DNA from: an uncultured bacterium
GTDB lineage: Bacteria > Bacteroidota > Bacteroidia > Bacteroidales > Bacteroidaceae
Reading direction: 5' to 3'
DNA: 64,000 nucleotides
Assembly (NCBI GenBank): GCA_905216025.1
Contig: CAJMSE010000009.1
Coordinates: 50,083 to 114,082 of the forward strand
Position 1 is the stretch's first letter. Each line of letters starts with the position of its first letter. The notes below the pieces were generated by a model. It worked only from the letters and a program-made list of their open reading frames with translations. It did no database searches and had not been told where the DNA came from. The translations under genes were made by a program, and so were the position numbers. Below, in pieces: positions 42,678-51,658 of this stretch.

Positions 42678-45600
42678 ATGTCTGAACAACTGAAGAGAAT
42701 TCGAATGACGCTGATTCTCGCCCTGCTATGCTTTGCAGGGAACATCTCGGCGCAGACAGTCAAAATCACCGTCAAGGACACAAACGGTGAAGCTGTCATC
42801 GGAGCCAGCGTGCTCGAGAAAGGCACGCACAACGGTGGTGTAACAGACCTCGATGGTGTGTGCAACCTCAAAGCCAGCGGAAAGAATCCCGTTGTAATCT
42901 CATACATCGGTATGAAGACCAAGACGGTGGACATCAAGGGTAAGAAACAGGTGAACGTCACCCTTGAAGACGATGCCACGACACTCAACGACGTGGTTGT
43001 CATCGGTTACGGAACGGTGCGCAAGAAAGACCTCACCGGCGCAGTATCATCCGTAAGCGCAAAGCAGATAGAGAACATCCCGGTGAGCAACATCAGCGAG
43101 GCCATGACAGGAAAGATGGCCGGTGTGAACATCACTACCACCGAAGGCTCGCCCGATGCGGACGTGAAGATCCGCGTACGAGGCGGCGGTTCGCTCTCGC
43201 AGGACAACTCGCCGCTCTACATCGTCGACGGTTTCCCCGTACAAAGCATAAGCGACATAGCTCCCAGCGAGATACAGAGCATCGACATTCTGAAGGATGC
43301 TTCGTCGACAGCCATCTACGGAGCGCGCGGTGCCAACGGTGTCATTATCGTGACAACGAAAAGCGGCAAGGAGGGAAAGACCCAGGTCAGCTTCAACGGT
43401 TCATTAGGCTGGAAGAAGATTACGAAGACCATACACACGCTCAGTCCTTACGACTTTGCCATGTATCAGTGGGAGAACAACAACGGAGCGACCAACTACG
43501 GCAACTTCGAGGACCTGGAGATATGGAAGTCGGAGGAAGGCACCGACTATCAGGATATCCTCTTCGGCCGCACCGGCGTGCAGAAACAGTACAACGTCAG
43601 CGTGAACGGCGGTTCGAAAGACCTTAAATTCAACGTCGGCTTCTCCCACATAGACGAAAAGAGCATCATGCTCGGCTCGGGCTACGCGAAGAACAACGTC
43701 AACGTGAAGCTCAACGCGAAGCTCAACAAATGGTTCACCCTCGACTTCAACGCACGCCTCGCCTTCACCAAGCTGGACGGTCTGAGCGGCGGTGCCGACA
43801 CGAACGAGACGAACGCGGCGAACGGCCTCGTGGCCAACTCGGTGAACTACGAGCCCATCAGCCAGCTGAAGACGAGCGACGATGATGACGAGGAAAACAG
43901 CACAAGCACCCGCCGCACGCCGCTTCAGCGCATCACCTCCACATATAAATATCAGGAGCGTCTGCAGCAGAACTACAACGCCGGCCTGAACTGGAAGCCG
44001 TTTAAGCACTTCACTTTCCGCAGTGAGTTCGGCTACAGCTGGCGTCACAACAACACCGACCAGGCATGGGCTGCCGACGCCGTGATAAACAACAAGTTCA
44101 GCGGACAGGGCGCACAGGACGGAAGGCCACAGCTGATGTTCACCCGCTTAGAGCAGAAGGAGTGGCGCAACGCCAACACAGTGACATACGATCACAACAA
44201 GCTCTTCAACGGACACGTGCATCTCAACGTGCTGCTGGGTCAGGAAATGAGCAGCGTGGAGAAGATGACCACCACGAACTACTCTGTCAACTTCCCCACC
44301 TCGATGACCATCGGCGAGGTGCTCGCCAACCCGACCACCGGCACGCCGCTGAAGAACGAGCGCATAATCTCTGCCGACGAGAACCTCCTCTCATACTTCG
44401 GCCGCGTCAACTTCACGCTCGACGAGAAGTACCTGGCCACGTTCACGCTCCGTGCCGACGGCTCGAGCAAGTTCGGCGAGGACAACCGTTGGGGCATCTT
44501 CCCCTCTCTGGCCCTTGCCTGGCGCGTATCCGACGAGAAGTTCTTAGAGAGCTCTCAGTCGTGGCTGTCGAACCTGAAGCTCCGTCTCAGCTTCGGTACG
44601 GCCGGTAACAACCGCATCAACTCAGGCCTGCTCGCACCGCTCTACTCTGCACCGAGCGGCAGCGGAACGAAGTATCCTTACTTCGACGAGACTCTCGGAG
44701 ACATGCTCGAGCACGGCTCGAACCTCTACAACCCCGACCTGAAGTGGGAGACGACCGTCACACGCAACATCGGTATCGACTACGGCTTCCTCAAAGGACG
44801 CATTAACGGTACCATCGACCTCTACTGGAACACGACCAAAGACCTGCTGATGCGCTCGGTAATCCCGTCAAATACCGGATACCAGTATCAGTATCAGAAC
44901 TTCGGAAAGACATCGAACAAGGGTGTCGAGTTCACCATGAACGCCGTCCTCGTGGACAAAAAGAAGTTCGGTCTCAACTTCAACTTCAACATAGCATACA
45001 ACAAGAACAAGATAGACGAGCTGGCTATGGACAATCCCTGGCAGAGCTCAAGCTGGGGCGGAAGCACCATCGCCAAGTACGAAGACTTCCGTCTTGAAGA
45101 GGGCGGACGCCTCGGAGAGGTCTGGGGATACAAGACCAACGGCTTCTTCACCGTCTACGACCCCGTAAGCAACCCGAACGGACAGCTCGTGCTCAACGGA
45201 ACGTCATGGGCACTGCGCGACGGCATCAAGGACAACAGCCCCTCGGTAACCGGCGGTACTCTCAAGCCCGGCGGCCTGAGACTTGAAGTAGACGAGAACG
45301 GCGACCCGATAAAGCAGCGTCTCGGCAACACAATACCTACCACAACGGGAGGTTTCGGATTTGACGGACGCTTCCACAACTTCGACTTCAACGTGTTCTT
45401 CAACTACTCGCTCGGCAACAAGATCGTCAATGCCACGAAACTCGCGAACGCCGGTTTCTACAACACACGCAGATACCAGAACATCGTCGACGACTTCAGC
45501 ATGGGCAACCGCTATACCAACATCGACCCGGCCAACGGCGTGAACCTCGGCAACCCGACAGCCGCCACACAGGCACTGTACGGCGGTGCAGACGGATTGA

Positions 45601-45941
45601 TTGCCCGCCTGAACGAGATCAACGCCGGAGCGACCATCTACAACCCGTCGACCGCAAGCCGCATGGAGCTCACAGACTTTGCCGTAGAGGACGCTTCGTT
45701 CCTCCGCCTGCAGAACGTCACCGTGGGATACACGCTTCCCAAAAAGTGGGTTAAGTCCGTATACCTCACAAATGTACGCATCTACTTCACCGGATACAAC
45801 CTCCTCTGCATCACCGACTACAGCGGATACGACCCCGAAGTGGACACCAGCAGCAAACGTAACCCGATGACTCCCGGCATCGACTACGCCGCTTATCCCA
45901 AGAGCCGTTCGTTTGTCGGCGGTATAAACATAACATTTTAA
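42678..45941 (+). CDS. SusC/RagA-family TonB-dependent outer membrane transporter
   Basis: 1087 residues. A signal peptide (to about NISA, residue 25) is followed by the carboxypeptidase-D-like domain (KITVKDTNGEAVIGASVLEKGT) and a TonB-box/plug with DVVVIGYGTVRKKDLTGAVSSV, PLYIVDGFPVQSI and ILKDASSTAIYGARGANGVIIVTTK. A 22-strand barrel follows and ends with an aromatic C-terminus (SFVGGINITF). It imports oligosaccharides, with the SusD-type lipoprotein as a lid. By context the ligand is a pectin oligosaccharide. The SusD gene follows by 16 bp. Confidence 0.95.
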   Translation: MSEQLKRIRMTLILALLCFAGNISAQTVKITVKDTNGEAVIGASVLEKGTHNGGVTDLDGVCNLKASGKNPVVISYIGMKTKTVDIKGKKQVNVTLEDDATTLNDVVVIGYGTVRKKDLTGAVSSVSAKQIENIPVSNISEAMTGKMAGVNITTTEGSPDADVKIRVRGGGSLSQDNSPLYIVDGFPVQSISDIAPSEIQSIDILKDASSTAIYGARGANGVIIVTTKSGKEGKTQVSFNGSLGWKKITKTIHTLSPYDFAMYQWENNNGATNYGNFEDLEIWKSEEGTDYQDILFGRTGVQKQYNVSVNGGSKDLKFNVGFSHIDEKSIMLGSGYAKNNVNVKLNAKLNKWFTLDFNARLAFTKLDGLSGGADTNETNAANGLVANSVNYEPISQLKTSDDDDEENSTSTRRTPLQRITSTYKYQERLQQNYNAGLNWKPFKHFTFRSEFGYSWRHNNTDQAWAADAVINNKFSGQGAQDGRPQLMFTRLEQKEWRNANTVTYDHNKLFNGHVHLNVLLGQEMSSVEKMTTTNYSVNFPTSMTIGEVLANPTTGTPLKNERIISADENLLSYFGRVNFTLDEKYLATFTLRADGSSKFGEDNRWGIFPSLALAWRVSDEKFLESSQSWLSNLKLRLSFGTAGNNRINSGLLAPLYSAPSGSGTKYPYFDETLGDMLEHGSNLYNPDLKWETTVTRNIGIDYGFLKGRINGTIDLYWNTTKDLLMRSVIPSNTGYQYQYQNFGKTSNKGVEFTMNAVLVDKKKFGLNFNFNIAYNKNKIDELAMDNPWQSSSWGGSTIAKYEDFRLEEGGRLGEVWGYKTNGFFTVYDPVSNPNGQLVLNGTSWALRDGIKDNSPSVTGGTLKPGGLRLEVDENGDPIKQRLGNTIPTTTGGFGFDGRFHNFDFNVFFNYSLGNKIVNATKLANAGFYNTRRYQNIVDDFSMGNRYTNIDPANGVNLGNPTAATQALYGGADGLIARLNEINAGATIYNPSTASRMELTDFAVEDASFLRLQNVTVGYTLPKKWVKSVYLTNVRIYFTGYNLLCITDYSGYDPEVDTSSKRNPMTPGIDYAAYPKSRSFVGGINITF

Positions 45942-45957
45942 ATAAGAAGCAACAATT

Positions 45958-47904
45958 ATGAAAAAGATATTTTCTATCATAGCATTAGCTGCCGGCATAT
46001 CGGGAATATCCTCTTGCTCCGACTTTCTCGACCAAGACTCCCCGTCGGAAATGACCGGTACGGCTGTATACAACAACTCATACTACACCGGCCTGCGCGT
46101 CAACAAGCTCTACGGAGCACTCGCACAAGACCGCACCTACGCACAGGATATCCCTATCAAATGGGGAACGAACAGCGACTGCGAGCTGGTGGACGGTCTC
46201 GGACAGAATGCCTACAACCAGACCCACTACCGCGGTGTGGGCAACTATAACGTGAACTCCGGTTTCGGTAACCTCAACGGCTCATGGACCGCCATGTACG
46301 GAATCATCGAAGATGCCAACCTCAACATCGAAGGCATCCGTAACAGCCCGCTCATGCAGACCGAAGGTGAGAACAAACGGGCCATGAGGCGCTATCTCGG
46401 CGAGAGCCTCACGCTGCGCGCCATGATCTACTTCGACATGCTGCGCTACTGGGGAGACATACCCCTCAACCTCACGCCGGCAAAGCCTGACCTGAGCAAC
46501 GCCTACAAGCCGAAGACCGACCGCGACGACATCATGGACACGCTCATGCTCAACCTTGAGGAAGCCATCGACCTGTTGCCCTGGGCCGGAGAAGTAAGCG
46601 GCTACACGACGGAGCGCGTGAACAAGGGATATGCCCACGCACTGCTCGCACAGATAGCACTGACACGTGCCGGATATGCCATCCGCGAGAAGGCAAAGGA
46701 CGGCTACGAGACTGCCGACTATACCGATGCCGTATATCCCACGCAGCGCCCCGGAGCCGAGGAGCGCAAGGCACTGTATGAGAAAGCGCTGAAGCATCTC
46801 ACCGCGATAATCACCGACGGCCGCCACCAGCTCAACCCGTCGTTCGAGAACGAGTGGTACCTGCTCAACCAGCTGAAGCTCGACCAGACATACAGAGAGA
46901 ACCTCTTTGAAATCCCGATGGGCGAGAACGCCACCGGAGAGCTCGGCTATACAGTGGGCGTGCGCATGAACCAGCCCACCACCCTCTATGGCTACGGCAA
47001 CTCTTCGGGCGTGCTCAAGGTGACAGCTCCCCTGCTCTACTCCTACGACGACAACGACACACGCCGCGACGTGACCGTTTCCTGCATGGAGATACGCCAG
47101 AACAGCACTACCAACCTGACCGAGGAACAAATGCTGAAAAACGCTCCTTTCGGAATGTATGTAGGCAAATGGGATCCGAGAAAGATGAGTCAGAAGTGGC
47201 TTGAGAACAACAAGGCCGCAAACGGAAAGCACGCAACGGGTATCAACGTGGTGAAGATACGCTACCCGCAGGTGCTCCTCTACTATGCAGAGGTGATGAA
47301 CGAGCTGGCCGGTCCGGATGCGAGCTACCCGGGAGATGCAGGCATCACCGCCCGCCAGGCACTGGCAATGGTGCACAACCGCGCCTTCGACGATGACCAC
47401 AAGGCTGACGCCCAGCAGTATATCGACAACATCCCGGCCAACCGCGACGCTTTCTTCAACGCCATCGTAGACGAGAACGCATGGGAGTTTGCCGGCGAAG
47501 GCTACCGCAAGTACGACCTGATACGCTGGAACCTCCTCGTCGCCAAGATTCAGGAGTTCAAGGACACCTACATGCAGCAGCTCACCGACGGCGTATATCA
47601 GGAGACTATATACTTCAACTACAAGGACGCTGCCAAGACGCAGATCGACATGTCGAGCGTCACATGGCACGGACTGCCCGCCGAAAAGACGGCTGCCGAC
47701 TACGATGGAAGCGCCGACTCGTTCGGTAAGTCAGACCCGACAAAAAGCGACGACGCGCAGGTATACACCAACCTGCCGTCTATCTCAAGCGGCCTCGTCG
47801 GTCCGGACGTCACCGTAAAGAACCGCTACATCATGCCTATCGGTGCCTCCACCATATCGGCATCGAACGGAATGCTGAGCAACTCGTACGGATATTCTAA
47901 CTAA
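45958..47904 (+). CDS. SusD/RagB-family surface glycan-binding lipoprotein
   Basis: 648 residues. Lipoprotein signal with lipobox ISSC (Cys about 20) and SDFLDQDSPSEMTG. The TPR-like helical fold shows GESLTLRAMIYFDMLRYWGDIPL, GYAHALLAQIALTRAGYA and, near the C-terminus, WEFAGEGYRKYDLIRWN, all characteristic of SusD. Together with the upstream SusC-type protein it captures oligosaccharides at the cell surface. It is longer than the canonical SusD (about 550), as in many pectin-locus homologues. Confidence 0.95.
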   Translation: MKKIFSIIALAAGISGISSCSDFLDQDSPSEMTGTAVYNNSYYTGLRVNKLYGALAQDRTYAQDIPIKWGTNSDCELVDGLGQNAYNQTHYRGVGNYNVNSGFGNLNGSWTAMYGIIEDANLNIEGIRNSPLMQTEGENKRAMRRYLGESLTLRAMIYFDMLRYWGDIPLNLTPAKPDLSNAYKPKTDRDDIMDTLMLNLEEAIDLLPWAGEVSGYTTERVNKGYAHALLAQIALTRAGYAIREKAKDGYETADYTDAVYPTQRPGAEERKALYEKALKHLTAIITDGRHQLNPSFENEWYLLNQLKLDQTYRENLFEIPMGENATGELGYTVGVRMNQPTTLYGYGNSSGVLKVTAPLLYSYDDNDTRRDVTVSCMEIRQNSTTNLTEEQMLKNAPFGMYVGKWDPRKMSQKWLENNKAANGKHATGINVVKIRYPQVLLYYAEVMNELAGPDASYPGDAGITARQALAMVHNRAFDDDHKADAQQYIDNIPANRDAFFNAIVDENAWEFAGEGYRKYDLIRWNLLVAKIQEFKDTYMQQLTDGVYQETIYFNYKDAAKTQIDMSSVTWHGLPAEKTAADYDGSADSFGKSDPTKSDDAQVYTNLPSISSGLVGPDVTVKNRYIMPIGASTISASNGMLSNSYGYSN

Positions 47905-47931
47905 AAGGAAACAAAACTTAAAGGATTCAAG

Positions 47932-49575
47932 ATGAAAAGAATAAGCAATATATTGAGCATCGCTTTTGCCGGAGCACTCGGTATGAGCATGACAGCCTGC
48001 ACCGACGGGAACGACTGGGATACGGACGGCTCGTTCAGCCGCCTGTTCGGAGTAGACGCGAAGAACATATCGGTGGAAGCCGAGGAGACGCAGGCCACCG
48101 TCAGCTTCTCGACCATCCAGGGAGCGGAATACTACGTGATGGAGTTCAGCACCGACAGCCTCTACAACGACATCGAGCCGGGCGGTCCGAAAGCTCTCCT
48201 CATAGGAACGGACGGCAGCATCAAGAAGTCGCCCGTAGTGGTAACCGGACTTGCCGGCGACACGAAATACTACATGCGAATGAAAGCCGTGGCCAACGGC
48301 AAGGCCGACTCGAAGTGGGTATACTACCGCGAAGGCAAGACTTTCCGCACGAAAGCAGAACAAATATTCAACGAGATTCCGGCCGAAGACCGCAGCGAAG
48401 ACCGCATACGCCTGACATGGACGCCGGGCGCCGAGGTAACGTCTGTCACCGTGAGGGTAAACGACGAGCTGAAAGACTCACTCATCCTGAACGACGCCGA
48501 GAAGGCTGCCGGCGAATACACCGTGACAGGCCTCAACCCGTCGACCACGTACGTGTTCACCATTTTCAACGGCGAGGCCAAGCGCGGACAGCTCACCGCC
48601 AGCACCACCGCCGCCATGCCGGCCGCCGACTTCAAGTATATGCTTGACGAAAGCGTGAGCGTCATCACCACCGAACTGCTCAACGAGATTGCCACGATGG
48701 CACAGGAGGCAGCCGGAAGCACCGTCAGCTACAGCGCCACGATAGGCATCCCGGCCGGTACCACGATAGACATCCACGGCATATCGGAGACCGATAAGAG
48801 CCCCACGAGCGTGAAGATACCCGACGGCATGTCGGTGACATTCTTCGGAATGGCCGGCGGCGACGCTCCCGTCATCAACCTGTCAAAGTCTATCGGCCTC
48901 GACGGCAGCCACGCGTTCATCCGCTTCGAGAATGTGAAGGTGACCAACGGCGGATGCGAATACCTCATCAACCAGAGCACCGGATGCACCGTCGGCACGC
49001 TCGAGTTCAAGGACTTCGCCATGACAGACATGCCACGCTCGCTCGTGCGCCTGCAGAGCGATCCTCCGAAGACGATAGAAAACCTCATCATCGATAACTC
49101 CATCATCACCAATCAGGGTGAAGGCTATGCACTGCTGTACTTCAAAGAGACGCCCTACACAGTGAGAAACATCACGATAAAGAACTCTACGTTCAGCACG
49201 CTGAAGCACAACTTCATCCAATGCCCCGACGCCACGGTCGAGAAGATAGACATCACAGACTGTACGTTCTACAACATCATCGGCGGCGGAAGATATCTCA
49301 TCGACGCACAGGGCATGAGCGTGACAACAAACATCAGCAACACGATATTCGCCAAGACAAACAGCGAGACGGCGAAGGGCATCCGCACAAACGGAGCGGT
49401 GAACTTCTCCAACTCGTACATGACTTCCGACTTCGTGCTATCAAGCAACAAGTTCACCACCGACATGACCTTCGAGGGCACCGCAACCGACCTGTTTGCC
49501 GACCCGGCCAACGGCGACTTCACCCTCAAGGCATTCATCAATGCCGGCGACCCGCGCTGGATTCCGGCCGAATAA
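47932..49575 (+). CDS. Surface lipoprotein with fibronectin-III and parallel-beta repeats (DUF4957/DUF5123-like)
   Basis: 547 residues with lipobox MTAC (Cys about 23). One or two fibronectin-III-like domains (about 45-230: AEETQATVSFSTIQGAEYYVMEFS and RIRLTWTPGAEVTSVTVRV) precede a right-handed parallel beta region (about 240-530) with repeated turns such as IENLIIDNSIITNQGEG, VRNITIKNSTFSTL and VEKIDITDCTFYNI. This layout matches DUF4957/DUF5123 proteins found beside SusC/D in pectin loci. No catalytic residues are apparent, so glycan binding is the likely role. Last gene of the susC-susD unit, followed by a terminator. Confidence 0.8.
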   Translation: MKRISNILSIAFAGALGMSMTACTDGNDWDTDGSFSRLFGVDAKNISVEAEETQATVSFSTIQGAEYYVMEFSTDSLYNDIEPGGPKALLIGTDGSIKKSPVVVTGLAGDTKYYMRMKAVANGKADSKWVYYREGKTFRTKAEQIFNEIPAEDRSEDRIRLTWTPGAEVTSVTVRVNDELKDSLILNDAEKAAGEYTVTGLNPSTTYVFTIFNGEAKRGQLTASTTAAMPAADFKYMLDESVSVITTELLNEIATMAQEAAGSTVSYSATIGIPAGTTIDIHGISETDKSPTSVKIPDGMSVTFFGMAGGDAPVINLSKSIGLDGSHAFIRFENVKVTNGGCEYLINQSTGCTVGTLEFKDFAMTDMPRSLVRLQSDPPKTIENLIIDNSIITNQGEGYALLYFKETPYTVRNITIKNSTFSTLKHNFIQCPDATVEKIDITDCTFYNIIGGGRYLIDAQGMSVTTNISNTIFAKTNSETAKGIRTNGAVNFSNSYMTSDFVLSSNKFTTDMTFEGTATDLFADPANGDFTLKAFINAGDPRWIPAE

Positions 49576-49596
49576 CATCGCATTGCATAATATAAA

Positions 49597-49633
49597 AATA
49601 GGTGGCAGGAGCGTATCCTGCCACCTATTTTTG
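49597..49633 (+). terminator. Terminator after the susC-susD-lipoprotein unit
   Basis: A perfect 14-bp stem (49597-49610 with 49616-49629), a 5-nt loop and a T run. It lies 22 bp past the stop codon. Confidence 0.9.
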
Positions 49634-49741
49634 TTTCCTGATGCAGCTCCTCCATCCCTAAGCATGCCCCAAAACAAGTTTTTCGCAGTGCCGCGGCACA
49701 TAAAAAAGCCCGTAAAAGCCCTCTAAATAAACTTTTATCAC

Positions 49742-49749
49742 TATCTTTG
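49742..49749 (+). promoter_or_regulatory. -7 promoter element (TATCTTTG) of the second PL1 gene
   Basis: A TAnnTTTG match 52 bp before the ATG at 49801. Confidence 0.5.
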
Positions 49750-49800
49750 CAATGACTACTTAAATAATGCCAATAATTAAACAACAAAACAATAGATCCG

Positions 49801-51501
49801 ATGAAACTGACAGGAAACATCCTCATGGGTGCCATGGCACTCATGGTGTCGGGCACGCTGATGCCCGCGAAGGCGCTTGCCGACAGCAGCGAGAAGCTGC
49901 CGGCCTTCCCCGGCGCCGAAGGCTTCGGCCGCTACACGACAGGCGGACGCGGCGGAACGGTATACCACGTCACCACGCTTGAAGACACGAACACCGAAGG
50001 CTCGTTCCGCTGGGCCTGCGGACGCAGCGGCAAGCGCACGATTGTCTTCGACGTGTCTGGAACCATCTACCTCACATCGCAGCTCAAACTGAACCGCGGC
50101 GACGTCACCATCGCCGGACAGACAGCCCCCGGCGACGGCATCTGCATCGCCGACTATCCGTTTCAGGTAAGTGCCGACAACGTCATAATACGCTATCTCC
50201 GCTTCCGCGTGGGCAACCGCCACGTCGACAAGCACGAGGGCGACGGACTCGGCGGCATGGACAAGAAGAACATCATCGTAGACCACTGCTCGGTGAGCTG
50301 GAGCGTAGACGAGTGCCTCTCGCTCTACGGCAGCCACAACACCACCGTACAGTGGTGCATCGCCGCACAGAGCATGGTGAACTCGGGCCACTCGAAGGGT
50401 AACCACGGATACGGCGGAAACTGGGGCGGCAGCGGCGCATCATACCACCACAACCTCATGATCCACCACACGTCGCGCACGCCGCGCCTCGGCCCGCGCC
50501 CCGGAACACAGATGGACGAGCGCATGGACATGCGCAACAACGTAATCTACAACTGGGCCGGCGAGGGATGCTACGGCGGCGAGGGCATGAACGTCAACAT
50601 CGTCAACAACTACTACAAGCCCGGTCCCGCCACGGCAACGCGCAGCACGGCGATACAGCAGCGCATCGCCTCCATCGGCATACGCACGAGCGAATATACC
50701 AAGCACGACACCTCATCGCCCAACGACTGGGACAAGATGTGGCACGTGTGGGGCAAGTTCTACGTGGACGGCAATGTGAACACGAAGCACAGCAACGTCA
50801 CAAAGGACAACTGGACATACGGCATCTACAACCAGATAACCAACAGCAAGGTTGACAACACCTACTCACAGACCACCAAGGACACGATGCGCCTGAGCGC
50901 GCCCATCGACTTCGTGGCCGTCACCACCCACTCTGCCGAGGATGCCTTCGAGCGCGTACTCGCCTATGCAGGATGCAGCAAGAGCCGCGACAGCAACGAC
51001 GAGACCATGGTTTACGATGCCCGCGAGGGCAAGGCCACCTACACCGGAGGCAAGGACGCCAAAGGCTCGCAGCTCGCTGCCGGCTTCATCAACAGCCAGG
51101 ACGACTGCGGCGGATGGCCCGTGCTCAACAGCACCGAGGCTCCTGCCGACACCGACGGTGACGGCATGCCCGACGAATGGGAGACGGCGAACGGCCTCAA
51201 CCCGAACGACAAGACCGACGGGGCCAAGACAGCAGCCAACGGCTACACCAACCTCGAGAACTATCTGAACAGCCTCGTGGCCGACATCACCGAGGGACAG
51301 GCTGCCGGAGGCACGCTCCTCGGATACACCATCAACGAGGACGGCACGCTCTCCACCGGCATTGCCAGCATGACGGCCGGACGCACGGAACCCGCCGACA
51401 GCCGCATCTACACGCTCGACGGCCGAATGGCCGGCACCGACGCCGCCTCTCTGCCGAAAGGGATATACATCATCAACAAGAAAAAGGTAGTAGTAAGGTA
51501 A
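49801..51501 (+). CDS. Secreted pectate lyase (PL1 family), second copy
   Basis: 566 residues, signal peptide to about ALA (residue 27). It starts LPAFPGAEGFGRYTTGGRGG like the first copy and keeps VDHCSVSWSVDECLSLY, GHSKGNHGYGGNWGG and HHTSRTPRLGPRPGTQ. The calcium loop DTDGDGMPDEWETANGLNPND is present near 440-460. The C-terminus IYTLDGRMAG, then PKGIYIINKKKVVVR, has the same form as the tails of the other two secreted pectinases here. It differs enough from the first copy to suggest a different pectin substructure or chain length, not a recent duplicate. Confidence 0.9.
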   Translation: MKLTGNILMGAMALMVSGTLMPAKALADSSEKLPAFPGAEGFGRYTTGGRGGTVYHVTTLEDTNTEGSFRWACGRSGKRTIVFDVSGTIYLTSQLKLNRGDVTIAGQTAPGDGICIADYPFQVSADNVIIRYLRFRVGNRHVDKHEGDGLGGMDKKNIIVDHCSVSWSVDECLSLYGSHNTTVQWCIAAQSMVNSGHSKGNHGYGGNWGGSGASYHHNLMIHHTSRTPRLGPRPGTQMDERMDMRNNVIYNWAGEGCYGGEGMNVNIVNNYYKPGPATATRSTAIQQRIASIGIRTSEYTKHDTSSPNDWDKMWHVWGKFYVDGNVNTKHSNVTKDNWTYGIYNQITNSKVDNTYSQTTKDTMRLSAPIDFVAVTTHSAEDAFERVLAYAGCSKSRDSNDETMVYDAREGKATYTGGKDAKGSQLAAGFINSQDDCGGWPVLNSTEAPADTDGDGMPDEWETANGLNPNDKTDGAKTAANGYTNLENYLNSLVADITEGQAAGGTLLGYTINEDGTLSTGIASMTAGRTEPADSRIYTLDGRMAGTDAASLPKGIYIINKKKVVVR

Positions 51502-51540
51502 CGGCAAGCCTGTTATCAGAATTTATCCTATAATGTATCT

Positions 51541-51628
51541 TGAACACAGAGACACGGAGACACAGAGACTAATACAATCCGAAGTATTGTGGATGGTATT
51601 ACTCTGTGTCTCCGTGTCTCTGTGTTCA
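51541..51628. repeat. Perfect 27-bp inverted repeat (ACACAGAGACAC-type) before the GH3 gene
   Basis: TGAACACAGAGACACGGAGA (start of the left arm, 51541-51567) pairs perfectly with 51602-51628 around a 34-nt loop that itself contains ACAAT...ATTGT and TAATAC...GTATTA pairs. The arms are made of GAGACAC-type words. It ends 30 bp before the GH3 start codon. It may terminate the PL1 transcript or act in the GH3 leader, but there is no T tract. Confidence 0.85.
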
Positions 51629-51658
51629 TAAATATAAATAAACAATAACGAATTACTT

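Noticed and set aside
46282..47670. A 462-codon minus-strand open frame opposite the SusD gene
   Set aside because: Shadow of a well-supported SusD-family gene; composition is unlike any protein family I know.
51541..51628. Insertion sequence ends
   Set aside because: The inverted repeats enclose only 34 bp and no transposase gene is near.
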